A stretch of DNA of 64,000 nucleotides, taken from contig CABIZF010000012.1 in the NCBI GenBank assembly GCA_902363135.1, positions 1 to 64,000 on the forward strand, read 5' to 3'. Below, piece after piece: positions 1-7,949 of the stretch. Positions within the stretch are counted from its first letter, which is position 1, and each line of letters starts with the position of its first letter. Made by a program: the position numbers and the translations under genes. This DNA is from Lachnospiraceae bacterium. GTDB lineage: Bacteria; Bacillota; Clostridia; Lachnospirales; Lachnospiraceae. The notes beneath the pieces were generated by a model. That model ran no database searches, had not been told where the DNA came from, and was given only the letters and a program-made list of their open reading frames with translations.

Positions 1-2
1 CA

Positions 3-74
3 CGTTATGACAAACTGGCTGCTACCTATCTGGGCTTCATATGCATCGCGTCTATTCTAATTTGGTTAAAATAA
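3..74 (+). CDS. C-terminal fragment of an IS transposase (partial)
   Basis: The first bases read in frame 3 as a 23-residue tail (RYDKLAATYLGF...IWLK) ending in TAA at 72-74. This resembles the extreme C-terminus of IS4/IS5-superfamily DDE transposases, which often end in an arginine/lysine-tyrosine segment followed by a hydrophobic helix and a lysine. The rest lies outside the window, so it may be an intact insertion sequence or a remnant. The family call rests on resemblance of a short tail only. Confidence 0.45.
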   Translation, partial: RYDKLAATYLGFICIASILIWLK

Positions 75-102
75 ACAAAATCAAATGTTTTTCAAACACG
101 CT

Positions 103-1803
103 CTAGGCAATGTTTGCAGAAATAATCTCCCATACCCAGTCCTGCTGATTTCCAAGCACCCACTCGGCAATACCGCCAAGCTCGTACTCTTTTACAAGCG
201 ATGCACGCTTTGTGACAGAATCCTGATCCTCCAGCCATACCTGACAGAAGCGTCCCTCGGCATCCGTCCATTCTGCATACTGCTGCTCCGTTGCCTCATC
301 ATAGGTCGATGTGACTCCGTTTTCCGTCAGCTTCTGCTGTGCACTCTCCATACCAAGCGCCTCACTCGTCACGCTCGTCGAGCCATCCTCGGCGGTCTGT
401 GTATACCACAGCCGCGTATAGAACGGAATCGCGCTGATGAGCTTCTCCTTTGACACCTCCGTCAGGGAATTCTCAATACCCGTACGCTCAAACTCCATCG
501 ACGCCACACTGCCTACAAGATCCGAACCCGCATAGTGCTCGTCGTATCCCATCATGATTACGTAGTCACATACCGTGCCGAGTTCCTTACGGTTATAATG
601 CTTTGAGAAATCCATCGGCACCGGCACATCTACGGAAAGCACAATTCCACTCTTCCGGCACAGAATCGACAGTTCACGCATGAACTGCACATAAGCATAG
701 CCCGCCTCCTGCGCGATCCCTTCAAAATCGATATTGATACCGTCAAATCCAAGCTCCTGTGCCTGGCTCACCAGATAGTTCTGCACCTTCTGACGCGCGG
801 CTCGTGAAGCGAGCAGCGTCGAGGTATTCACATCTTCGCTGAAATTACTGATAAGCGCCCACACCTGCATCCCTTTTGCATGCGCAGCCTCCACATAAGA
901 GGCATCTGCAAAGGACTCGATATCTCCCTCATTATTCTGCAGGAAATACCAGGTCGGTGAGATCACATTCACTCCCGTCACCGCCTCAGTATCCGAAGCA
1001 AATTCACTGTTCATCTCCGCATAATTGATCTGATGCCATACGAGATTGACCTTGCCATCCATGTGAATGCTTGTATAATCCGGTGACGCATAGACGGTAT
1101 CCCGTGTGGTCGTTGCAATTCCTTTTAAGCGGCTGTTCTTCACATAGCCGATATAGCCGTCCGCTGTGAGAATCTGCGACCATTTGTCCATCTGATCCAG
1201 TACGGTCACAATGCTGCCGCCCGTGGCCTCCGTAATAATCGGACTCTTGATTCCGCCGCGGTAACGCACCGCCGTATCTCCCTTAAGCTCCGCCGTCGTG
1301 ACCGATTCGCTTCCATATGTGATAACGACTCTGGACGGTGTATCATAAACCGCACAGATAAGATCCGAATACTGCTGCATGAAATTCATCGCCAGAAACA
1401 TCCCGGAGGATGTCGTTCGCAAAATATCATAGCCCGCATCAAAGCTCTCTCCGTCAATCGTATACGAGGAGGTATTCGGTGCAATCTCAAATGTCTGCGT
1501 CGGTGTCGTAAACAGCAGAAGGGACGCCGATGCATCCCAGTAAAACCTGGAATTCAGCTCCCGCTCCACAAGTGTATAGTCAATATAAACGTTTCCATCC
1601 TGAATCAGTGCACGCTCCTGCGCAATGTGATCCTCTACAACCACCGCTGCCTCTGTCTCCCCAAGCTGACCAAAATACTCTTCCGACGTCATGTGCTTTC
1701 CGGTCGGCATAAACTTCACCAGGCAGACAATAAAAATTGCCAGAACCCCAATTCCGGCAAGCAACGCCGCAAAAAAGCGGAAGCGTTTTCTTTTATCTGT
1801 CAT
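103..1803 (-). CDS. Membrane-anchored GH18-family glycosidase-like protein with SH3-like domain
   Basis: A 566-residue protein. An N-terminal transmembrane anchor (about residues 10-32) is followed by a stalk (60-170), a bacterial SH3-like segment (about 185-230) and a GH18 TIM barrel (about 255-566). The barrel carries the family signature as FDGINIDFEGI, with the acidic catalytic position kept. Clostridial and bacillar relatives of this architecture are spore or cell-wall glycan hydrolases (YaaH/YdhD-like), so peptidoglycan or chitin-like glycan binding or cleavage outside the membrane is likely. The start is supported by a GGGGAGG ribosome binding site 8 nt upstream. It is monocistronic. 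The substrate is not known from sequence. Confidence 0.8.
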   Translation of the reverse strand: MTDKRKRFRFFAALLAGIGVLAIFIVCLVKFMPTGKHMTSEEYFGQLGETEAAVVVEDHIAQERALIQDGNVYIDYTLVERELNSRFYWDASASLLLFTTPTQTFEIAPNTSSYTIDGESFDAGYDILRTTSSGMFLAMNFMQQYSDLICAVYDTPSRVVITYGSESVTTAELKGDTAVRYRGGIKSPIITEATGGSIVTVLDQMDKWSQILTADGYIGYVKNSRLKGIATTTRDTVYASPDYTSIHMDGKVNLVWHQINYAEMNSEFASDTEAVTGVNVISPTWYFLQNNEGDIESFADASYVEAAHAKGMQVWALISNFSEDVNTSTLLASRAARQKVQNYLVSQAQELGFDGINIDFEGIAQEAGYAYVQFMRELSILCRKSGIVLSVDVPVPMDFSKHYNRKELGTVCDYVIMMGYDEHYAGSDLVGSVASMEFERTGIENSLTEVSKEKLISAIPFYTRLWYTQTAEDGSTSVTSEALGMESAQQKLTENGVTSTYDEATEQQYAEWTDAEGRFCQVWLEDQDSVTKRASLVKEYELGGIAEWVLGNQQDWVWEIISANIA

Positions 1804-2339
1804 CGCTGTACCTCCCCTTGTCCTGAAATGCTTTTCACAGTTCCTGTGATTATAGCAGTTCTTTTGACAATCGTCATTAATTTCAGGGGATATTTATAAA
1901 AAAATAAGAAAATGCATTCGGAGGAATCGCAGTTTGAACGCTGTTTCCTTTCTTCTTTTTCGTGGATTTTCCATCCCTTCCCCTGTGCAGCTGATCATTT
2001 CTCTGCCGGACCTGTGCATTCCCCGGATGGTGCAGGCGGCATTCGATCCTGTCCGTCCCATAAAAGGAGGTATCGTGATATATTTTTGCTATGTCCGCAG
2101 ATTTCCTGTGATTTCACTTGCGTTCAATATAGAAATTGATTATAATGCGTAAAAGGTGTTCCGAAGGGATATATGGCTGGAAAGTACAGCGATAAACAAG
2201 ATGATGACCAGAATAATCCTCCTTTCCGTAAGCATTTATAAGAATATCCATATATCCTTTCTGTTATTTATTATATATAATATGTGTTCTGATTGCAAGC
2301 GTTTTTCCATCTTTTTCAACGCTGCATTTTTCGATCCTC
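1804..2339. other. Long intergenic region between GH18-like gene and mecA
   Basis: About 540 bp separate two divergently transcribed genes. It is AT-rich towards mecA. I see no tRNA, riboswitch or clear hairpin terminator. The only coding candidate is a 22-codon ORF at 2173-2241. Confidence 0.5.
2173..2241 (+). CDS. Possible 22-residue small protein
   Basis: An ATG preceded by AAGGGATAT opens a 22-codon ORF encoding MAGKYSDKQDDDQNNPPFRKHL. It is hydrophilic, with an acidic centre and basic ends. The spacing to the ribosome binding site is short, and I recognise no family. It could be chance. Conservation in relatives would decide. Confidence 0.2.
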   Translation: MAGKYSDKQDDDQNNPPFRKHL

Positions 2340-2369
2340 TTTACAGATCGAATGAAATATGTGTATACT
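2340..2369 (+). promoter_or_regulatory. Sigma-A type promoter of mecA
   Basis: TTTACA (2340-2345) and TATACT (2364-2369) are separated by 18 bp and lie 40 bp upstream of the mecA start codon, which has AAGGATGTG as its ribosome binding site. Confidence 0.6.
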
Positions 2370-2409
2370 GATAAGGTAAGGGATTTCCCAAAAGTAAGGA
2401 TGTGATAAC

Positions 2410-3195
2410 ATGAAAATTGAAAAAATCAATGACCGGCAGATTCGCTGCACGTTGACCAAGGAAGACCTGGCCAGCCGCGAGATCAAGCTCAGCGAACTTG
2501 CTTACGGTTCTGATAAAGCCAAGGCGCTGTTTCAGGATATGATGCAGCAGGCAGCTGAAGACTTTGGCTTCGAGGCGGAAAATATGCCGCTTGTCGTAGA
2601 AGCGATCCCGGTATCGATGGAGACCATCGTGCTCATCATCACAAAGGTAGACGATCCGGAAGAGCTCGACACCCGTTTTGCACGCTTCTCTCCGGAGACC
2701 GATGCACCGGCTTCCGATACCACCTTCCCGGATCTGAAGGATAAGATCGAGGGTGCCGACGATGTACTCGGGCTGATCCGCCGCATTTCGGAGGCGAAAA
2801 AGCATGCGGCCCATGAGAGCAGCAGCGCGGCTCCTGCAAAGGAAGCCACCCAGGAACAGCCCGCAGCTTCGGAGCTCCTCGATGATGAAGATCTGCAAAA
2901 GCTCACCCGTTTTTATATTTTCCGTACACTAGATGACGTGATCCACGTATCCGCTGTACTCGGCTCTATCTACAATGGTCCGAATGCCCTGTACAAAAAT
3001 CCGGAGAACGGCAGCTACTACCTGATTCTCCGTAAGGCGGACAGTACTGCCGAACAGTTCAACAAGGTCTGCAACATTCTCTCTGAATACGCGGATATCG
3101 GGCGGTTTACACCGGGACTGGATGCGCACTTTGCCGAGCATATGGAGACGATTATCGCTGAGCAGGCACTGCAAAAGCTGTCTTCGCTGGCTTAA
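2410..3195 (+). CDS. mecA: Adaptor protein MecA
   Basis: A 261-residue MecA homologue. The N-terminal domain (1-about 95, starting MKIEKINDRQIRCTLTKEDL) binds substrates. A low-complexity acidic/alanine linker (about 100-165) leads to a C-terminal ClpC-binding domain (about 170-261) with the typical YKNPENGSYYLIL segment. In Firmicutes MecA delivers substrates to the ClpCP protease and activates ClpC. It stands alone with its own promoter and a strong terminator. Competence control cannot be assumed here, because MecA is also present in non-competent clostridia. Confidence 0.93.
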   Translation: MKIEKINDRQIRCTLTKEDLASREIKLSELAYGSDKAKALFQDMMQQAAEDFGFEAENMPLVVEAIPVSMETIVLIITKVDDPEELDTRFARFSPETDAPASDTTFPDLKDKIEGADDVLGLIRRISEAKKHAAHESSSAAPAKEATQEQPAASELLDDEDLQKLTRFYIFRTLDDVIHVSAVLGSIYNGPNALYKNPENGSYYLILRKADSTAEQFNKVCNILSEYADIGRFTPGLDAHFAEHMETIIAEQALQKLSSLA

Positions 3196-3210
3196 AAATA
3201 TTTCCTGAAA

Positions 3211-3252
3211 AATACGCCGGAAATCACGAAATGATTTCCGGCGTATTTTTTA
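3211..3252 (+). terminator. Rho-independent terminator after mecA
   Basis: AATACGCCGGAAATCA pairs with TGATTTCCGGCGTATT around a 5-nt loop, followed by a T run. The 16-bp stem is flanked by A and T runs, so it could work in both directions, also ending the minus-strand SGNH gene. Confidence 0.92.
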
Positions 3253-3296
3253 TGCCTGCAAACTCTGTCCCAACCTGATGCACATCTGCCTGACGT

Positions 3297-4439
3297 CTAC
3301 ATTGCAGATGAAATATAGCTCGCATTATTTGCAGTCTCGAGTGCCACATTTCCGGTCGCCTCATACTCCTGCTTCAGTTCCTCATAGTCTGCCTGGCGCT
3401 TTGCAAGATAGTCCTCAATATTATCTTTTGTCAGCAGGATACCAAAGCCGTCCCGCTCGGTCTTTCCATACATGATATTCACCATGAGATCCGCGACTAC
3501 ATTTTTATAATGGCCTTCGTTCACGAAATTATACGGATTCCGGTTTTCTAAAAGGAATCCGGAAAAATCCCATATATCTGTGATCTGTACCAGCTCGCGC
3601 AGGTAATTATAATACTCCTGCCCTTCGAACTTATACATCTCCGCAAGGAAGGTCGGCCCGATCACGACCTTCAATGTCACATCATTTGCATCGCACAGCT
3701 CCTTGATCTGTTTCATTGCCGTAATGTTATCATTGATCGCAGGCGCACTCGGATCCTTACCAGCAAACAGCTTCTTCAGGCTCTTCGTGTAACGGGGCAG
3801 CACATACTTCTGTACATAAGCATCCGCATCTTCCTCCATCAGGCTGTACGGATAGCTGTAGTTCCGCTCTCCTGTGCTTAGATTATCCATACCCTTCTCC
3901 AGATTCTCTTTTCCTTCCATCGCATAGGAAACCGTGGAATTGATGTTCCGGCACAGATAGTTCAGATTCTCAAGCACCAGGTCGATGGCATTGCCATCCA
4001 CAACCGCCGGCACCTCATAAATCTCATTTGTCGCAGAGCGGTCATACTGCTGCACCTCGATGCTGCTCAGATGGAGAGTGATCTCATCGATATCCGCTGT
4101 CTCTATCAGATAACGGGAATATGTGAGGAAATCAGAAAAGCAGCCATATGCAAAATAGAAATTATAATAATTCTTTCCGGTATACTCGGAAAGCAGCTCC
4201 GTGCTCAGAACACCGGACTTCGATCCGCCGAGCACGACTGCATTATATTCATCCTTATGCTTCTTAATATATTTACTTTTCGCAGCACGGGTATAGCCGT
4301 TCGCATCAACTTCTCCGGCTTTGCGCTCTACGGAAAAGTATCCGGTCGGATCGATCATGTAGTTGACCATCATGAAAGCCGCCGTTCCGACTGCGACGAC
4401 TGCGAAAAAGAGGATCAGCCATTGTTTGCCTTTTTTCAT
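3297..4439 (-). CDS. AlgX/AlgJ-like SGNH-fold membrane-anchored protein
   Basis: A 380-residue protein with one N-terminal transmembrane helix (about 8-28) and an extracytoplasmic domain. It has the SGNH block I serine motif VLGGSKSGVL (about residues 70-80) and a C-terminal NEGHYKN segment that could supply the catalytic histidine. Proteins of this type sit beside MBOAT acyltransferases and finish the transfer of acyl groups to exported polysaccharide or wall polymers (AlgJ/AlgX, PatB logic). The MBOAT gene lies directly upstream on the same strand. GGAGA precedes the ATG at 4439, which I prefer to the upstream ATG at 4451. The acceptor polymer is unknown. Confidence 0.72.
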   Translation of the reverse strand: MKKGKQWLILFFAVVAVGTAAFMMVNYMIDPTGYFSVERKAGEVDANGYTRAAKSKYIKKHKDEYNAVVLGGSKSGVLSTELLSEYTGKNYYNFYFAYGCFSDFLTYSRYLIETADIDEITLHLSSIEVQQYDRSATNEIYEVPAVVDGNAIDLVLENLNYLCRNINSTVSYAMEGKENLEKGMDNLSTGERNYSYPYSLMEEDADAYVQKYVLPRYTKSLKKLFAGKDPSAPAINDNITAMKQIKELCDANDVTLKVVIGPTFLAEMYKFEGQEYYNYLRELVQITDIWDFSGFLLENRNPYNFVNEGHYKNVVADLMVNIMYGKTERDGFGILLTKDNIEDYLAKRQADYEELKQEYEATGNVALETANNASYISSAM

Positions 4440-4468
4440 TGTATTCTCCATTCATTATAATGCGGGCG

Positions 4469-4530
4469 TTTCGAGCATCAATCCACAGACCGCCCTTACA
4501 GGGCTATTCGCCATCTACGATGGCTCGAAA
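4469..4530. repeat. Intergenic inverted repeat TTTCGAGC...GCTCGAAA
   Basis: TTTCGAGC at 4469-4476 and GCTCGAAA at 4523-4530 flank a GC-rich loop with a smaller GCCC/GGGC hairpin, between the MBOAT and SGNH genes. It contains a GGCTATTCGCCATC segment related to the dispersed REP-like motif. It may be an RNA processing or attenuation element. Confidence 0.45.
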
Positions 4531-4598
4531 ACACAGCTTTCCGCAAATAAATTTGCTCCAATCTGTCTTTCCGTTTTGTCGTCACTCGAAACTGGTGT

Positions 4599-6026
4599 TC
4601 AAAACTGGAAGTATAAAAACTGCACTACCTGGTTCATCTGTGTGATGCAGGCGATGAGAAGGATCGCAGCGTAAAGAGCACTCTTCCAGGTCGGGCGGAA
4701 TTTTTCCTGCATCGTCTTGGAGTTCGGCAGGAACCAGCAGATAAACAGACCGATCAGCAGCAGTACCGTACATCTTCCATTTCCCTTTACAAATCCCCAG
4801 CCCTGGCGGAGTATACCGTACACACTGTGCTCCAGTGAGGAAACATTCAGCATTCCTCGGTAAACATTCCATGCATCGGTAAATGTATTTGCGACAAACA
4901 GTACCCGCGCAGCCACAACGCCCAATGCGGTAAGCAGATAAGCGGCAGGCGCCGGGAAATGCTTTCCCCTGCGTTTCATCCAGCTCGCTGTGCAGACGAA
5001 AAAGCCGTTGACGATTCCCCAGACGACAAAGGTCCAGCCTGCACCGTGCCAAAAACCGGATACAAAGAAGGTCGCCATCGTTGCCACATAGTAGTTGCGC
5101 CATTTCGTTCCTTTTTTATAGACGGAACGGAAAATATAGTTACTCAGAAAACGAGACAGCGTCATATGCCATCGTCTCCAGTAATCCTGGAAATTTCGCG
5201 CCTTATACGGCGAATCAAAGTTATGCGGAATCACGATGTTGAACATCATACCCAAGCCGATCGCCATATCCGCATAACCGGAAAGATCAAAATAGTACGA
5301 CACCGTATACTCGATCGAATGAAACCACGAACCGATCATTGGCAGTGCGTCCGTAATGTTTCCGAAAAATGCCTGGGCATCCGTCGTCAGCGGGTCCGCC
5401 AGAAGGATTTTCTTCGCACAGCCGATCGAAAAAAGGAACAGACCTGCCGCCACATGTTCCGGATTCAGCTTCAGATTCTTCTCATCCTCAAACTGCGGAA
5501 CGACCTCCGCATGATGAATAATCGGCCCGACGATCAGCTGTGGAAAGAAGGTAATGAACAACAGATAGTTAATCATGTCATATTCCTTCGTCTCTCCGCG
5601 ATACGAATCCACCAGAAACGCGATCAGCTGAAATGTGAAGAAGGAAATACCGATCGGCAGGACGATGTGCTTTAATGCATAATCACTTCCGCTTAAAAAG
5701 TTCCAGTTCTCAATAAAGAAATCCGTATATTTATAATAGCCAAGCAGCCCGACATTTGCCAGAATACCGATCAGCAGCAACAGCTTGCGCTGCCTCTTCT
5801 GCTCACCGTCCATACGGACAAGACAGGTCCCGACAATATAGTTGCCAACGACGCTTCCAAGAAAGAACGGAAAGAAATCCGGGCTGCCCTGTCCGTAAAA
5901 ATACAGAGAGGTAAGCACAAGCCATATCTTTGCAATGGAATAATAGTGGAACCGGTTCAGCAGAAAATATACGAAAAAAGTCACCGGTAAGAAAAGAAAA
6001 ATAAATTGGTAGGTTGAAAATATCAT
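4599..6026 (-). CDS. MBOAT family O-acyltransferase (AlgI/DltB-like)
   Basis: A polytopic membrane protein of 475 residues with about 11 hydrophobic segments. It carries the MBOAT signature: a WRRWHMTLSRFLSNYIF block and the invariant histidine in SGFWHGAGWTFVVWG. MBOAT enzymes of the AlgI group move acyl groups across the membrane for O-acylation of exopolysaccharide or wall polymer. The partner SGNH protein is encoded directly downstream. AGGAGA lies 5 nt before the ATG at 6026. An upstream ATG at 6059 has no comparable site. Confidence 0.88.
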   Translation of the reverse strand: MIFSTYQFIFLFLPVTFFVYFLLNRFHYYSIAKIWLVLTSLYFYGQGSPDFFPFFLGSVVGNYIVGTCLVRMDGEQKRQRKLLLLIGILANVGLLGYYKYTDFFIENWNFLSGSDYALKHIVLPIGISFFTFQLIAFLVDSYRGETKEYDMINYLLFITFFPQLIVGPIIHHAEVVPQFEDEKNLKLNPEHVAAGLFLFSIGCAKKILLADPLTTDAQAFFGNITDALPMIGSWFHSIEYTVSYYFDLSGYADMAIGLGMMFNIVIPHNFDSPYKARNFQDYWRRWHMTLSRFLSNYIFRSVYKKGTKWRNYYVATMATFFVSGFWHGAGWTFVVWGIVNGFFVCTASWMKRRGKHFPAPAAYLLTALGVVAARVLFVANTFTDAWNVYRGMLNVSSLEHSVYGILRQGWGFVKGNGRCTVLLLIGLFICWFLPNSKTMQEKFRPTWKSALYAAILLIACITQMNQVVQFLYFQF

Positions 6027-6099
6027 TTGTTTCTCCTGTATAAAGGCCAGGCGGCGCATACGCGTCCACCTCGCGGTTTTCAGTTATGATTTTGTGCTG

Positions 6100-7710
6100 C
6101 TACAACGGCATGTTCCCATGCTTGCGTACCGCAGGGGACGTCTCCTCTTCGTACTTGTCCGCAAGGAACCGGAATGTCTCCGTCAGGCGTGCCGTCGTCT
6201 CCTCCGGGAGGAGTACCTCATCCACATAGCCCTTACGCGCTGCGATAAACGGATTCGAAAACTTCTCCTCATATGCCCTCTTGCATACCTCATACTCCTT
6301 TTGGGAATCCTCTGCCTGCTCGATCCGATGTCGGTCGATGATCCTCACCGCACCCTCGGCTCCCATCACAGCGATCTCTGCGATCGGCCACGCATAAACC
6401 ACATCCGCACTCATCATCTTGCAGTTCATCGCGATAAATGCGCCTCCGTAAGCCTTCCGCATAATCAGGGTCACCTTCGGCACCGTTGCTTCCGAAAATG
6501 CATAAAGGATCTTGGCCCCATGCCGGATGATCCCATTTTGCTCCTGCTGCGGCCCCGGGAAAAAGGCCGGGACATCCACAAGCGTCAGAATCGGGATTCG
6601 AAAACAATCGCAGAACCGGATGAAACGCGCCATCTTATCGGCCGCATCATAATCGATCGCTCCACCCAGATACATTGGCTGATTCGCGACGATTCCGATC
6701 ACATGATGATCCATCACGCCAAAGCCGGTAACCGCATTCGGTGCGAACTCCCGGAAAATTTCATAAAAGCTGTCATTGAGCAGGAGGTTGTCAATGACGG
6801 CATGCACATCGTAAGCGCGTCTGGAATTATCTGGGACAAGCTCTTCAAACCGCACCGGTGTGCGTGTCTGCTCCGTGCGATGAAACATTCCGGCCAGCCA
6901 GCCGTTTGTCTCCCTCGGCGGCTGATGCAAGGCATCCAGCTCTGCCTTCGCTTCTTTGCTGCAGTTCTGCGGAAGATAGGTCAGAAGCATCCGGATCTCA
7001 TCAAGGCAGGTCTTTTCATCCTCACATACGACATGTGCCACCCCGCTCTTCTTTCCGTGTACTTCGCTCCCGCCAAGCTCATCTAAGGTCGTCTTGATAC
7101 CGAGCACCGACTCGACCACTGCCGGTCCGGTCAGACACATCTTGCTCAGATCCTTTACCATAAAAACAAAGTCACAGAGCGCCGGAGAATAGCTCGCCCC
7201 ACCTGAGCACGGCCCCAGGATCGCCGCGATCTGCGGAATCACACCGGACGCCTTTACATGGCGCTGAAAAATACCGCCATAGCCGCTTAAGGAAAGGATG
7301 CCCTCCTCAATCCGGGCTCCACCGCTGTCATTGAGCAAAATCATCGGCACACGCATATCGTAGGCCAGGTCCTGTATCCGGCAGATTTTCTCAGCGTGCA
7401 CCTCTCCGAGCGTACCGCCGATCACGGTAAAGTCCTCAGATGCCACACACACCTTTCTGCCATGGATCGTTCCCCAGCCGGTGATGACACCGTCTCCCAA
7501 AAACGTTTCCTTCAGAAGAGAAGCACTGTCCTCACGCGTCGCGTGGAGACTTCCTGTCGGATGAAAGGAATCCTTGTCCAGCAAATACTGAATCCGCTCC
7601 AGCGCCGTGAGCTTTCCCTTCGCATGCTGCCTGTCTATCCGTGCCTGCCCGCCGCCTAAGTAATGCCTGCGGCGCAGCTCTTCCGTCTGTTCTATTCGAT
7701 CATTCCACAT
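6100..7710 (-). CDS. Acyl-CoA carboxyltransferase subunit (PccB/MmdA type)
   Basis: A 536-residue biotin-dependent carboxyltransferase with the two crotonase-like halves fused. The N half has LNDSGGARIEEG, which forms the acyl-CoA/oxyanion site. The C half has DVPAFFPGPQQE and RKAYGGAFIAMN, the carboxybiotin site. Length and motifs match PccB, MmdA or glutaconyl-CoA decarboxylase alpha subunits. No biotin carrier, biotin carboxylase or membrane decarboxylase subunit is encoded nearby, so the partner must be elsewhere. GGAGA precedes the ATG at 7710; in-frame codons up to 7779 run into an inverted-repeat element and are probably untranslated. Substrate specificity is unresolved. Confidence 0.85.
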   Translation of the reverse strand: MWNDRIEQTEELRRRHYLGGGQARIDRQHAKGKLTALERIQYLLDKDSFHPTGSLHATREDSASLLKETFLGDGVITGWGTIHGRKVCVASEDFTVIGGTLGEVHAEKICRIQDLAYDMRVPMILLNDSGGARIEEGILSLSGYGGIFQRHVKASGVIPQIAAILGPCSGGASYSPALCDFVFMVKDLSKMCLTGPAVVESVLGIKTTLDELGGSEVHGKKSGVAHVVCEDEKTCLDEIRMLLTYLPQNCSKEAKAELDALHQPPRETNGWLAGMFHRTEQTRTPVRFEELVPDNSRRAYDVHAVIDNLLLNDSFYEIFREFAPNAVTGFGVMDHHVIGIVANQPMYLGGAIDYDAADKMARFIRFCDCFRIPILTLVDVPAFFPGPQQEQNGIIRHGAKILYAFSEATVPKVTLIMRKAYGGAFIAMNCKMMSADVVYAWPIAEIAVMGAEGAVRIIDRHRIEQAEDSQKEYEVCKRAYEEKFSNPFIAARKGYVDEVLLPEETTARLTETFRFLADKYEEETSPAVRKHGNMPL

Positions 7711-7756
7711 AAATCTGTCTCCATTGTACCCTTTTAATAATGAGATATTGTTGTTG

Positions 7757-7944
7757 GGGTCAAAAGGTATTTTGCCCAAAACTGATGCCTACGAATTGCT
7801 TCGCTGCGAAGCAGCTCCCGCAATTCTACAAACATTCGAAATCCGCTGATTTACTACGTAAATCGCTACTTTCTCATGTTTGGCGGGTCCCAAGTTCAAA
7901 AGCCTTATCATGCAAGCATGAACGGCTTTTTGACCTTTTGACCC
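7757..7944. repeat. MITE-like element with 12-bp terminal inverted repeats
   Basis: GGGTCAAAAGGT (7757-7768) and ACCTTTTGACCC (7933-7944) are perfect terminal inverted repeats bounding 188 bp with several internal hairpins, for example GAATTGC/GCAATTC and AAAAGCC/GGCTTTT. No protein is encoded. The end sequence recurs in reverse orientation at 45200-45214 (CCAGGGTCAAAAG), which suggests a dispersed family. Confidence 0.55.
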
Positions 7945-7949
7945 TGGCA

